Shown: one piece after another, positions 13,991-21,083 of the stretch
Position numbering within the stretch: position 1 is the first letter of the stretch
Layout: each line of letters begins with the position of its first letter
Assembly (NCBI GenBank): GCA_002409625.1
Contig: DHNY01000017.1
Span: 1 to 25,213, forward strand
Reading direction: 5' to 3'
DNA length: 25,213 nt
Origin: Anaerolineaceae bacterium UBA5404
GTDB lineage: Bacteria > Chloroflexota > Anaerolineae > Anaerolineales > Anaerolineaceae
Notes under the pieces: model-generated
Databases searched by the model: none
What the model saw: only the letters and a program-made list of their open reading frames with translations
Told to the model about the DNA's origin: nothing
Program-made: the position numbers and the translations under genes

Positions 13991-15853
13991 TTATTCCTCG
14001 TCTGTCTTAACTGCAAAATCCTGGCGTTTATACAGATAAAAGCTCAGTGGCATTAATACTGCCAAAATCACAGCCCAATAAACATAAAGCCAAGGTATCA
14101 AGCCCGGTGTGCGAGCTTTAAAAATGGGATCAATGAAGATCAGATTTTGAATGAGCGGAATCATGCGCAACCATATGCCTTGGTTGACAAAGACCAGGGT
14201 CAAGCCAATACTGGAAAGTAGAAAGAGCGCCACAACTAAATAGCCCACCAGACGACGGTTGAAGAGCACATTAAGCGTAAAGACCATTATGCCTAAGGCA
14301 AAAAAGCCCAGACTCAAGAGCGCCCACAGCATTCCTATCACCGACCAAAGCCCTTGTTCAAGAGGAAGCCAATGCGGAAGGTTCACCCATGTGCCACCTC
14401 TCGCGGTAATCGCGCTCCAGGCTGAGGCAGGTGCATAGCCATTCAATATCGCCACAAAATAAACACCAAGGATAAACGCTGCTACATAGAGAACCGCGGT
14501 GAAAAACAAAAACAGCACTTGATATGCCCAGTTCTTTTTACGAGAATTCAGACGAAAGAGACTGATTTGTCCAAATCCGGTTTCGGGTTGGATGGCACTG
14601 ATGATAATCAGGTAGCCATTTGCCATCAAAAGCGTCATTACATAGGGGTTACCCAGCGCGACAAAGACAACATCCCAAGCGTTTTTCATGGTCTCGCCTT
14701 TCAGATTGGGAGGCAAACCCATTGCGCCAGCATTTGCTAAGAAGCGTGAAAACAAGATGCCAGTAGCTACAATTGATGCAATCAGAATCAGCCAATACAA
14801 AGGGCGTATCACACGGGTGGCGAGCACATAGAAACGTGCTAAAAAACTACCCGGCTTTAGCCATTTGTTCTTGTTTTTGCGAGCAATCACAAGACGCTGG
14901 CTTTGACGGGCAGCTTTACCACTGAACCCGGCTGGTTTGTCCACCATTATCGCACCGGTTGCCTGAATTTGTTTTTCCGAATCCACAGTTCCAGTTTTGA
15001 GGGTAAAGAGGGGCTCATTTTCCAATACCCGTTCACGTTTACCGAAAATTAGAAAAAGTGCCAAAGACAGTAATAAGACCAAAAAAGGCAAAATGAACAA
15101 GCTGGGGATTTCCGACGCGGTTGTGATAAGTTCGGTATCAGCCATGCTTCTTGCTAAAAGGCTGCGTAAGGGTGTTAGAAAGTTGGGCACCAGTCGTGTG
15201 CGTTCAGCAAAGAATTGCAAGGCATTAAACAAAACCAGTGGCGCACCAATGGCGATGAGACGGTTGTTGATGGCTAGACTACTTGCCAGACCCAGTGTCG
15301 CAAAAACCGCGCCCATTAGAAAAACCATAGCAATCACTGCTACGATGAAACCATCGGGTGAACTCATATAAAAGTCACGCAACAAGCCATGGCTGGGGCG
15401 CAATGCCATCTGATCAACCGATGGATGGTTAAGGGGTGCTTTAGTGAAAAATGTGGTAATCAGATAAAGCCCGCCAAGCGGTAAACTTGCAGCCAAACCA
15501 CCAATTATGGCATTAATGCACACTTTGGCGCTCATAAGCTTACGGAATGGCACGCGCGCAATCAATTGGTTTAGGTAACCTTGTTTGCGGTCGATAACCA
15601 ATGAATCGGAGAAGGGAAAGGCTGCCAAAAGCGCAATGAGTTGTGGATAATAACTGTCCACATAAATGCCATACCAGTTGTCAATAAAACTTCGGTCAAA
15701 TGGTACACGGCGTTGAATTGCGCTCCAACCTGCAAAGAGAATGATGGCAACGAGAAATAACAAAGCGAACAGGCGTTTTGGCGTTGTGGCACGTCTAAGT
15801 TCCTCACGCCAGATGGATGATTTTCTATAATTCATGATCATTTCAACTTTCAT
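13991..15853 (-). CDS. Fused 12-TM ABC-2 type permease (module B)
   Basis: A 620-residue paralog of the permease at 11217-12992, with the same two six-helix halves. The shared landmarks are FDRSFIDNWYGIYVDSYYPQ, then DSLVIDRKQGYLNQLIAR, SSLAINNRLIAIGAPL, NAWDVVFVALGN, IQPETGFGQISLFRLNSRK and FNRRLVGYLVVALFL. The central cytoplasmic linker is longer and very basic. The start is uncertain: ATG codons lie at 15853, 15841 and 15835 in one frame and none has a clear ribosome site. The alignment with module A begins near the last. The gene lies 109 bases after the lipoprotein gene, a gap that holds a dyad at 15874-15891. Confidence 0.9.
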   Translation of the reverse strand: MKVEMIMNYRKSSIWREELRRATTPKRLFALLFLVAIILFAGWSAIQRRVPFDRSFIDNWYGIYVDSYYPQLIALLAAFPFSDSLVIDRKQGYLNQLIARVPFRKLMSAKVCINAIIGGLAASLPLGGLYLITTFFTKAPLNHPSVDQMALRPSHGLLRDFYMSSPDGFIVAVIAMVFLMGAVFATLGLASSLAINNRLIAIGAPLVLFNALQFFAERTRLVPNFLTPLRSLLARSMADTELITTASEIPSLFILPFLVLLLSLALFLIFGKRERVLENEPLFTLKTGTVDSEKQIQATGAIMVDKPAGFSGKAARQSQRLVIARKNKNKWLKPGSFLARFYVLATRVIRPLYWLILIASIVATGILFSRFLANAGAMGLPPNLKGETMKNAWDVVFVALGNPYVMTLLMANGYLIIISAIQPETGFGQISLFRLNSRKKNWAYQVLFLFFTAVLYVAAFILGVYFVAILNGYAPASAWSAITARGGTWVNLPHWLPLEQGLWSVIGMLWALLSLGFFALGIMVFTLNVLFNRRLVGYLVVALFLLSSIGLTLVFVNQGIWLRMIPLIQNLIFIDPIFKARTPGLIPWLYVYWAVILAVLMPLSFYLYKRQDFAVKTDEE

Positions 15854-15860
15854 TCGTTTT

Positions 15861-15891
15861 TTGCATGATCCTATTGCATCCTACCATGCAA
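15861..15891 (-). promoter_or_regulatory. TTGCAT dyad before the module B permease
   Basis: TTGCAT (15874-15879) and ATGCAA (15886-15891) form a perfect 6-6-6 dyad, and a third TTGCAT lies at 15861-15866. On the minus strand TATGAT and other AT-rich hexamers lie upstream but no good -35 is seen. The arm and spacer size equals the dyad at 8965-8982, although the bases differ. A regulator-binding site for an internal promoter is possible. Confidence 0.35.
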
Positions 15892-15962
15892 AATATCATA
15901 TTAATTATTAATAGAGAATTCATCCTGGTTTCTCCAAACGCTATTACCGATGACTTGCTCAT

Positions 15963-16991
15963 TCAATTGATGCCTTTTAAACGATAGGCTTCTCTGGTCT
16001 TTTGGGCAGCAGTTAGGTAAAGCTGTTCAATCTCGGGAGGTAAGCTGTCATAGCGTTGATATTTGTACAGTGCTAAACTTGCTGAATCTAACTCATCTTC
16101 GGTTATCGAGCCATCCGTATATTCTTGTGAGTTTTTTTGTGAAAGAAATTCTCCTGTGTTCCAATTAAATTTAAACGTTGACACACTACCAATAGAGCGT
16201 TCTGAACATTCTTGACATTTCAATCCACCAAAGCCTTTTGAAGTATGTTGGACTACGAGAACCGGTTCACCATTCTCTTGAACGAACCAGGCTTGTAAAG
16301 TTTCACTGAATTGTCGATTGTCCTCCCATTGGTCAGGTGGAGCAAAGAAAGCGATTTCGATGAAGAAATTCAAGAAATAGTTATCAAAATGAATTTTTCC
16401 AAGTTCCCTGGCATCTCCCGCATCTTTCAGCGTATAGGAAGATTTATTAAATAGATTGATTAAAGTACAGTCAAAATCGGTACGTTTTTCATTAATACTG
16501 AAACCACAATTTTTCCCATCCTGTAAAAGAACATTGCCAACCATTAAATTTCCGTTGGGACTTGAATAGTTCATTGGTGTCAGGGTAAAAAACATTTCCT
16601 GAATATGCAATGTCTGTGGGTCATCAATATAAACCCAGACACGCTGGTGATGTTCGGGATTGGTATACCAACCAGGCTCGGTTATCATGGATAAATATTT
16701 ATCCGAGATAGCGCGCAAATAAGCATCAATTTGTGTTCGGTCAGTACATGGATTGGCTTCGGTGTAGGAGAAATCCGCTTGAACGTTTCCTTCAGTTTTT
16801 TGTTGGGCTCCCTGATTATCTTTATCTTGCTCATTGGTTGAGGATGGTCCATTATGAGTACCACTCACCGCTTCTTGCCATGTTTGCGGATTAGGAAGGG
16901 TGGGTGTTGGGGCAACATACACCTGGCGATTGCAGGCGCAAACGGTACAAATAATTAGAATAAATATAAAAATAGGTCTTTGCTTTAACAT
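15963..16991 (-). CDS. Lipoprotein of ABC module B
   Basis: A 342-residue predicted lipoprotein. The signal peptide (hydrophobic residues 7-17) ends in VCAC with Cys20 as the lipidated residue. A low-complexity linker rich in Thr, Pro, Asn and Gln (about 25-70) precedes a globular domain with EPGWYTNPEHHQRVW, EPVLVVQ, NWNTGEFL and a C-terminal LPPEIEQLYLTAAQKTREAY helix. It is a diverged paralog of the lipoprotein at 10173-11201, with the same total length and motif order. A KCQECSER pair of cysteines is unique to this copy. No strong ribosome site precedes the ATG at 16991, so the exact start is moderately sure. It opens module B, ahead of the permease and ATPase. Confidence 0.82.
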   Translation of the reverse strand: MLKQRPIFIFILIICTVCACNRQVYVAPTPTLPNPQTWQEAVSGTHNGPSSTNEQDKDNQGAQQKTEGNVQADFSYTEANPCTDRTQIDAYLRAISDKYLSMITEPGWYTNPEHHQRVWVYIDDPQTLHIQEMFFTLTPMNYSSPNGNLMVGNVLLQDGKNCGFSINEKRTDFDCTLINLFNKSSYTLKDAGDARELGKIHFDNYFLNFFIEIAFFAPPDQWEDNRQFSETLQAWFVQENGEPVLVVQHTSKGFGGLKCQECSERSIGSVSTFKFNWNTGEFLSQKNSQEYTDGSITEDELDSASLALYKYQRYDSLPPEIEQLYLTAAQKTREAYRLKGIN

Positions 16992-17086
16992 GGTTTACTT
17001 ATCTTAGATGGCATCTATAATAATTAGACGCATCCAAGCTAATAAGTGTTACATTTTTGTGAAAAGATTGGTTTCGAAAAAAAGAT

Positions 17087-17119
17087 AGTGTTCTAATTAA
17101 GAACAAGCGCCAGAACACT
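17087..17119. repeat. Nested inverted repeat upstream of module B
   Basis: AGTGTTCT (17087-17094) is the exact reverse complement of AGAACACT (17112-17119), with a 17-base spacer. The inner GTTCT (17090-17094) can instead pair with AGAAC (17100-17104). A related AAGTGTTAC lies near 17044. It is positioned 100 bases before the lipoprotein start and could be an operator or a terminator of the sigma operon, though no T-run follows. Confidence 0.4.
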
Positions 17120-17188
17120 TACACCAATGAGTCTGCTGTTAAACCTTTTATTCGTATCATTTTTAAGTGAGTTGAGGTCTATTAGCCT

Positions 17189-17293
17189 TTAGACAATTAT
17201 TTTTTCTTTCTGGTTTTGTGAATAAATGGCTAAGTATCCATTCACGTTTTCAATGGTTTGTTCTTCTAAATCGCGCTGATCAATCAGCAATTC
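17189..17293 (-). pseudogene. Possible relic of a DUF4367-like C-terminus
   Basis: A 34-codon open stretch, preceded by an in-frame stop and without a start, encodes DQRDLEEQTIENVNGYLAIY followed by SQNQKEKIIV and a stop. The upstream anti-sigma-like protein has LDEQGIELVNNTEVHYTKK at the matching place in its outer domain. The resemblance is short, so this is either a fragment of a duplicated domain or coincidence. Confidence 0.3.
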
Positions 17294-17324
17294 TCAATGT
17301 GCCGGTCATAAGCTCTATTACTCA

Positions 17325-18071
17325 TTACTTAATTGCTAGCATTCCATCCACAATCTTGAGCGCCTCTTCTTTATCACTCATATTGGTGCTAAGAACAAAG
17401 AACTGGCTATTATCCGCCCAAATAAAGCTACTTATTTCTAGCTTCTTTGTGTAATGAACTTCAGTGTTATTTACAAGTTCAATGCCCTGTTCGTCCAAAT
17501 CTTCGTTATCCAGATTCAAAGTTGTGCCAGATCCATACACTGAAATGTTCACATATTGAGATAAACTGTCAATAAACCGATATTCAATTATGGTGCCTTG
17601 GTAAGTAAAATGTGATAGAGTCATTCCCTTTGGTAAAAAGTTCGGGTAATAACTTTTAATGGCAGATAAAGCATGCGATCCGGTGTCTTGCATGTTTGAT
17701 GAGGCTATCTCGTTGCTTTCAATGTAGTGTTTCGCATACTTTTCATTACTTTCTATCACAAGCTTTGTAATCCAATTTCGTGCTGAAGCAATGTTCGGCA
17801 CTGTTACAAAAAGCAGAATCAGCACCAACAAAATCCACATGGATGCTTTCGATAGTGTTAAATATAGATTATTGAAAAAACCTTGTGGTTTCCGTGGTTT
17901 CGTATGGTCTTCTAATAATTTATAGATACGTTGATTAAACTCAAACGAGGGAAAATAAGGATCTGCGTCTGCTTCTTCCATGTACTGCTTGCCATTAATC
18001 TCCGCCACTTCGAGAACTGCTTTCTCGAAGAGATCATCCAGGTCATCGTTGTCAATCTGTTTTTTCTTCAT
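17325..18071 (-). CDS. Membrane anti-sigma-like protein with DUF4367-type outer domain
   Basis: A 248-residue single-pass membrane protein. The acidic cytoplasmic region (1-75) starts MKKKQIDNDDLDDLFEKAVL, one helix spans about 78-96, and the outer domain (about 125-248) reads YYPNFLPKGMTLSHFTY, FIDSLSQYVNISVYGSG, LVNNTEVHYTKK and SSFIWADNSQFFVLSTNMSD. This is the pattern of DUF4367 domains found in anti-sigma-like proteins, which presumably sense the cell surface. No zinc-binding HxxxCxxC anti-sigma motif is visible. The start at 18071 has GAGAGGT upstream and overlaps the sigma-factor stop by 20 bases, indicating a coupled pair. The regulatory role is inferred from this pairing. Confidence 0.78.
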   Translation of the reverse strand: MKKKQIDNDDLDDLFEKAVLEVAEINGKQYMEEADADPYFPSFEFNQRIYKLLEDHTKPRKPQGFFNNLYLTLSKASMWILLVLILLFVTVPNIASARNWITKLVIESNEKYAKHYIESNEIASSNMQDTGSHALSAIKSYYPNFLPKGMTLSHFTYQGTIIEYRFIDSLSQYVNISVYGSGTTLNLDNEDLDEQGIELVNNTEVHYTKKLEISSFIWADNSQFFVLSTNMSDKEEALKIVDGMLAIK

Positions 18072-18633
18072 AGTGACCTCTCATCCATAAAACCAAAGCC
18101 TTTTTTCTTGCTCGAAACAAACGTGTTCGTACTGTTCCTTTTTTGATACCAAGAACCGCCGCAATTTCATCATCATGCCATTGCTGTAGATATTTTGCAT
18201 TCAGCAGAAATTGGTCTGTTTCTGATAAGTCGATAATAGCTTGTTTTAAGTGCTCAAATTCTAGCGAGTCGTGAACAAAGCTTTCCAACTCAAAATCATC
18301 ATCTAATGCTTCCTCAAAGTTATCACTGCAATCTACAAAATTGATCGCTTTTTCTGAGTTTTGCTTTCGATAAAAATCCATCGCTACGCTCTTAACTACA
18401 TTAACGATATAAGCAGCCAAGGTGTTACATTTTAATGTTTGGATTGTTGGCAAATAGCGAATCAATTTGACAAAGGTTTGTTGAACGATATCTTCAATCA
18501 AACTTTGATCTTGTGAATATCTCCTCGCTTGTTTGAACATCAAGCGATGGTAATCATGATAGAGCTTTTCCATAAATTTGCGGTCATGCTCATCCAGGAT
18601 TTTTTGAGGTGAAGATGATGGGAATGGAATCAA
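18052..18633 (-). CDS. ECF-type RNA polymerase sigma factor
   Basis: A 193-residue group 4 sigma factor. Region 2 covers about residues 22-90 (LYHDYHRLMFKQARRYSQD, then IEDIVQQTFVKLIRYL), and region 4 covers about 130-185 with helix-turn-helix EIAAVLGIKKGTVRTRLFRA. An acidic stretch (SDNFEEALDDDFELESF) links them. I accept the TTG at 18633 as start because AAGGA lies six bases before it and region 2 would be cut by later ATG codons. It overlaps the membrane partner gene by 20 bases. Its target promoters cannot be named; the adjoining ABC/lipoprotein module B is an obvious candidate. Sigma factors of this kind often regulate their own operon. Confidence 0.92.
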   Translation of the reverse strand: MIPFPSSSPQKILDEHDRKFMEKLYHDYHRLMFKQARRYSQDQSLIEDIVQQTFVKLIRYLPTIQTLKCNTLAAYIVNVVKSVAMDFYRKQNSEKAINFVDCSDNFEEALDDDFELESFVHDSLEFEHLKQAIIDLSETDQFLLNAKYLQQWHDDEIAAVLGIKKGTVRTRLFRARKKALVLWMRGHYEEKTD

Positions 18634-18665
18634 TTATTTTCCTTAGGTACTTGTTTGTATCAACT

Positions 18666-18671
18666 ATTATA
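18666..18671 (-). promoter_or_regulatory. -10 box for the sigma/anti-sigma operon
   Basis: A perfect minus-strand TATAAT lies at 18671-18666, 33 bases before the sigma-factor start. The hexamer 17 bases further up (CAGGTC) is a poor -35 and falls within the end of the adjoining IS relic, so the insertion may have replaced the original -35. Confidence 0.4.
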
Positions 18672-18687
18672 CGTATTATCATGGATA

Positions 18688-19165
18688 TGACCTGCCCCTA
18701 AATTCGTCCAAGAGGCATGTTAATCTTTATCAATTTTACACCAACCTTGCAGCGTATTCATTTGGGGTCATGTAGCCCAATGAACTATGCGGACGGGTTC
18801 GGTTATAGTCATTTCTCCAATTTTCAATTACCTCTCTAGCCTCTTCCAGATTCCTGAACAGGTTCTGGTTCAAACATTCATCTCTAGATTTCCATTGAAG
18901 CTTTTTATGGTTGTATTCTGGATTGGTATTCCTGGCTCAATAAAAGTCTGCACGATTTGTTTCTCATATGTCCATAACTTCATCGGGTTGCTGGTAAACT
19001 CAGGCCCATTGTCACTGAGTAGTTCTTTGGCACTCCTGCCCCCTTCATCCGCTTTGAGAATGCGAATGATCTGTTCTTCTGTAAATCGTTTTTTCATGTC
19101 GTCGCTTCTGTTTTCATTTTATGCGACTAACATATCATTTGGTACAGTTTTTGGGGAGCAGGTCA
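18688..19165 (-). mobile_element. Internally deleted IS3-family element
   Basis: A 478-base relic bounded by inverted ends: TGACCTGCCCC at 18688 on the plus strand and TGACCTGCTCCCC reading inward from 19165 on the minus strand. Similarity continues loosely to a GGCATGTTA/GATATGTTA segment. Inside is a transposase gene reduced to its first and last parts. No flanking target duplication is seen (GGATA on one side, TTTTA on the other). With both ends present it could in principle be moved in trans by a complete relative. Confidence 0.75.
18736..19097 (-). pseudogene. IS3-family transposase relic (orfA start joined to orfB end)
   Basis: Reading from 19097, MKKRFTEEQIIRILK is the start of an IS3-family OrfA helix-turn-helix protein. 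It passes within about 10 residues into KELLSDNGPEFTSNPMKLW and then EKQIVQTFIEPGIPIQNTTI, which belong to the OrfB integrase core (second Asp and following region). The roughly 0.9 kb between has been deleted, including the first catalytic Asp. After KSFNG a frameshift breaks the frame (stop at 18870). In the neighbouring frame the expected C-terminus continues as RDECLNQNLFRNLEEAREVI, then ENWRNDYNRTRPHSSLGYMT and PNEYAARLV, with TAA at 18736. It cannot make an active enzyme. Confidence 0.85.
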
Positions 19166-19183
19166 TTTTACACTACCAATCTG

Positions 19184-19200
19184 AAACACTTTTCGTGTTT
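19184..19200. repeat. Short hairpin upstream of the broken ABC operon
   Basis: AAACAC (19184-19189) pairs with GTGTTT (19195-19200) around TTTTC. AT-rich sequence with a TATTAT near 19213 follows. It could be part of the promoter region of the ABC genes that begin at 19231-19284. Confidence 0.3.
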
Positions 19201-19230
19201 GAAACGTTTAATATATTATAGGACTTGTTA

Positions 19231-19287
19231 ATGAAAGAAAGACCTAAAATGGAAGAAAAGAAAAAAGCAAAGGCTTTGGAAACATGA
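19231..19287 (+). CDS. 18-codon ORF coupled to the ABC ATPase start
   Basis: ATG at 19231, with AGGA seven bases before it, opens an 18-residue frame (MKERPKMEEKKKAKALET) whose TGA overlaps the ATG of the ATPase as ATGA. It may be a leader peptide providing translational coupling. It may also be the remaining end of an upstream gene lost when the neighbouring IS element inserted. No other evidence supports it. Confidence 0.3.
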   Translation: MKERPKMEEKKKAKALET

Positions 19288-20172
19288 TAATCACAGAGCA
19301 TCTGGGAAAATTTTACGGGAAAGACAAACAAGCGCTGGATGACGTAAACCTGCATGTGCCGCGTGGGGTATATGGTTTATTGGGACCAAATGGCGCTGGG
19401 AAATCAACGCTGATCCGAATCCTTTCGGGCACTCTTAAACCCACTTCGGGAATCGCAAAAGTGGCAGGTTATGACTGTGTCAAAGAGATTGATGAGGCGC
19501 GGAAGAGAATCGCCGTCATACCTCAGGAATTCAGGCTTTATCCAAATTTGAACCCGATCCTATTTTTGGAATACATGCTAATTCTCTCCGGTAAAGATAG
19601 TGATCGTTCTTTGATTATGAAACGACTAGCGCAGGTCAATCTGGAAGAATACGCAAAAAAGAGAATGGGTTCATTTTCTGGAGGAATGAAACAACGGGTG
19701 GCTATCGCGCAAGCCTTGATTCATGAACCGCAAGTAATTTTCGCCGATGAACCAACTTCTGGGTTAGATCCGGAAGAAAGAGTGCGGTTTCGGAACTTGT
19801 TTTCTGAGATCGGTCTCGAAAAGACGGTGCTACTCTCCACTCATATCACCGAAGACATAACCGCGTCAACCAACAAACTCTCCGTGCTGAATCATGGAAA
19901 GATTATTTTCAGCGGTTCCACCAGAGAGCTGATCAACACAGCAAGAGGCAAGGTCTGGTCATGTCGAATTGGGAGCGGTGAGGATTGGGAAAAATTAAAA
20001 ATCGCGGAACCTGATATTCTCTTTCACGCTTGACCCGGACAATGAAGAGGTGACCGCTCTTTATTCGCCAAAAACCAATGCCTTGGAGAGGGGTAGCGAA
20101 CCGCTGGAACCCACATTGGAATACGCATACATGCTTCTGGTTAATCAGCATGAGATCGGACAAAGCGGATGA
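19284..20172 (+). pseudogene. Frameshifted ABC transporter ATPase (module C)
   Basis: The first 249 codons encode a good ABC ATPase: Walker A GPNGAGKS (34-41), Q-loop PQEFRLYPNL, signature SFSGGMKQR and Walker B VIFADEPTSGLD, and TH after LLS. The frame then stops at 20031-20033. One base over, the expected C-terminal tail continues as SFTLDPDNEEVTALYSPKTN and on to EPLEPTLEYAYMLLVNQHE, ending in TGA at 20170-20172. That TGA overlaps the start of the next gene as ATGA, which shows it is the original stop. A single-base insertion near 20020-20030 explains this. The catalytic domain is complete, so a shortened product could still fold. It belongs to a different ABC subfamily from the two BcrA-like ATPases in this window. 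Confidence 0.8.
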
Positions 20173-20747
20173 TCAACTACCTCAGACAAATAACGTTTCA
20201 GTTTGTTGTTTTTTTGCGGGAGAAAATCCATTGGCTTCTTCTTGTTTTGGGATTAATCTTTCTGTTTACAAGCGCAAACTTCGGGAATAATGACACATTC
20301 TCTCCCGCCTACATCAATTCCATATCCGGAGGTATATTCCTCTTCACGTCCATAGTTTATGGCGTATTCGCCACGCGATTTTTTCTGATGGAAGTATCCG
20401 ATCAATCCCAGATCCAATGGGCGCGTTCAAGGTTTAGAACAGATTTCATCTTGGCTAAATTTTTCGCCATGTTTTTTGGGGCTTTGGTATTGCTGCTTCC
20501 TACGTTGGTCATCATGCTGATCAGAGGAGCTGCCTTTAACAATTTAGCAGGATTGCTCCAAGGTGCCGCCGTTTGGATTTATCTTTTTGTGCCGACATTT
20601 CTATTTGTCACCGCGCTGAGCATCGTTTCCGGTTTATTGCTGCGAAAACCCGCTTTAGCGATGATCCTCACACTTCTTTGTCTGATCGGGCTTGTACTGT
20701 TTTTCACACCCACGTGCAAGATTCGTGCAAAGTGCACTAACTTCTAA
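20169..20747 (+). pseudogene. ABC-2 type permease, 3' truncated
   Basis: The frame of 192 codons starts MINYLRQITFQFVVFLREKI and encodes the first helices of an ABC-2 permease (helices near residues 20-38, 55-75, 97-117, 130-150 and 163-178), with an EVSDQSQIQWARSRFRTDFI loop. About residue 178 (LCLIGLVLFF) the membrane pattern ends, and the last 14 residues (TPTCKIRAKCTNF) are antisense to the rubredoxin-containing gene on the other strand. ABC-2 permeases of this sort are normally far longer, so the gene has lost its 3' part at the junction near 20,695. It is the partner of the frameshifted ATPase, with which it shares an ATGA overlap. Confidence 0.8.
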
Positions 20748-20981
20748 GGGGGACATCTCCTTCATATCTACAGGGGACTCAATTACAGATATCGGCTCCT
20801 TTTTCGGGGTCATGTCTGATTCACCCTGTTTCTCAAATTCTGATTTTGTCGCACCACATAGCGGACAGACCCAATCCTCAGGCAGGTCTTCCCACCTTGT
20901 ACCCGCAGCAATGCCTGCATCGGGAATGCCTTTTGCTTCGTCGTAGACAAATCCACATACGGTACATATGTATTTTGCCAT
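20655..20981 (-). CDS. Rubredoxin with a truncated C-terminal extension
   Basis: The first 53 residues are a complete rubredoxin: MAKYICTVCGFVYDEAKGIP, then TRWEDLPEDWVCPLCGATKSEFE, with both CxxCG knuckles for one Fe. A linker follows, then KEMSPLEVSALCTNLARGCEKQY, the beginning of a longer domain that I recall from multi-domain rubredoxin/rubrerythrin-like proteins of anaerobes. The tail after about KQYKP is antisense to the broken permease gene, so the natural C-terminus is missing. The start at 20981 has GAGGAGG seven bases upstream. The electron-carrier domain may still work. It lies 102 bases after the NifX-like gene and may have its own promoter. Confidence 0.82.
   Translation of the reverse strand: MAKYICTVCGFVYDEAKGIPDAGIAAGTRWEDLPEDWVCPLCGATKSEFEKQGESDMTPKKEPISVIESPVDMKEMSPLEVSALCTNLARGCEKQYKPDQTKKCEDHR
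20690..20710. other. Breakpoint joining two truncated genes
   Basis: The plus-strand permease and the minus-strand rubredoxin-type protein both lose recognisable sequence at this point, and each frame continues only as antisense of the other. This marks a deletion, recombination or assembly junction between the left and right parts of the window. No IS end is visible right at the point. Confidence 0.65.
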
Positions 20982-21019
20982 TTCATTTCCTCCTCACTTG
21001 TTTTTTTCTATATTTACAT

Positions 21020-21038
21020 GGCATATTTATTAAATGCC
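21020..21038 (-). repeat. Small stem before the rubredoxin gene
   Basis: GGCAT (21020-21024) pairs with ATGCC (21034-21038) around a 9-base AT-rich loop, in the 102-base gap between the NifX-like gene and the rubredoxin-containing gene. It could be a processing or regulatory stem. Evidence is weak. Confidence 0.25.
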
Positions 21039-21083
21039 TTGTGAATATACGTTATCATTAATCTGGAAAATAAAATATGGTAT

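Larger units (their letters stand above)
16992..17324 (-). other. 333-base gap with inverted repeats and a gene relic
   Basis: This gap lies between the anti-sigma-like gene and module B, both on the minus strand, so it should hold the module B promoter. A minus-strand TATTAT lies near 17025 but its -35 (TTATTA) is poor. The region also contains the inverted repeat at 17087-17119 and the coding relic at 17189-17293. Confidence 0.4.

Noticed and set aside
18787..19221. 144-codon plus-strand ORF over the IS relic
   Set aside because: It is antisense to the transposase fragments and has no recognisable domain.
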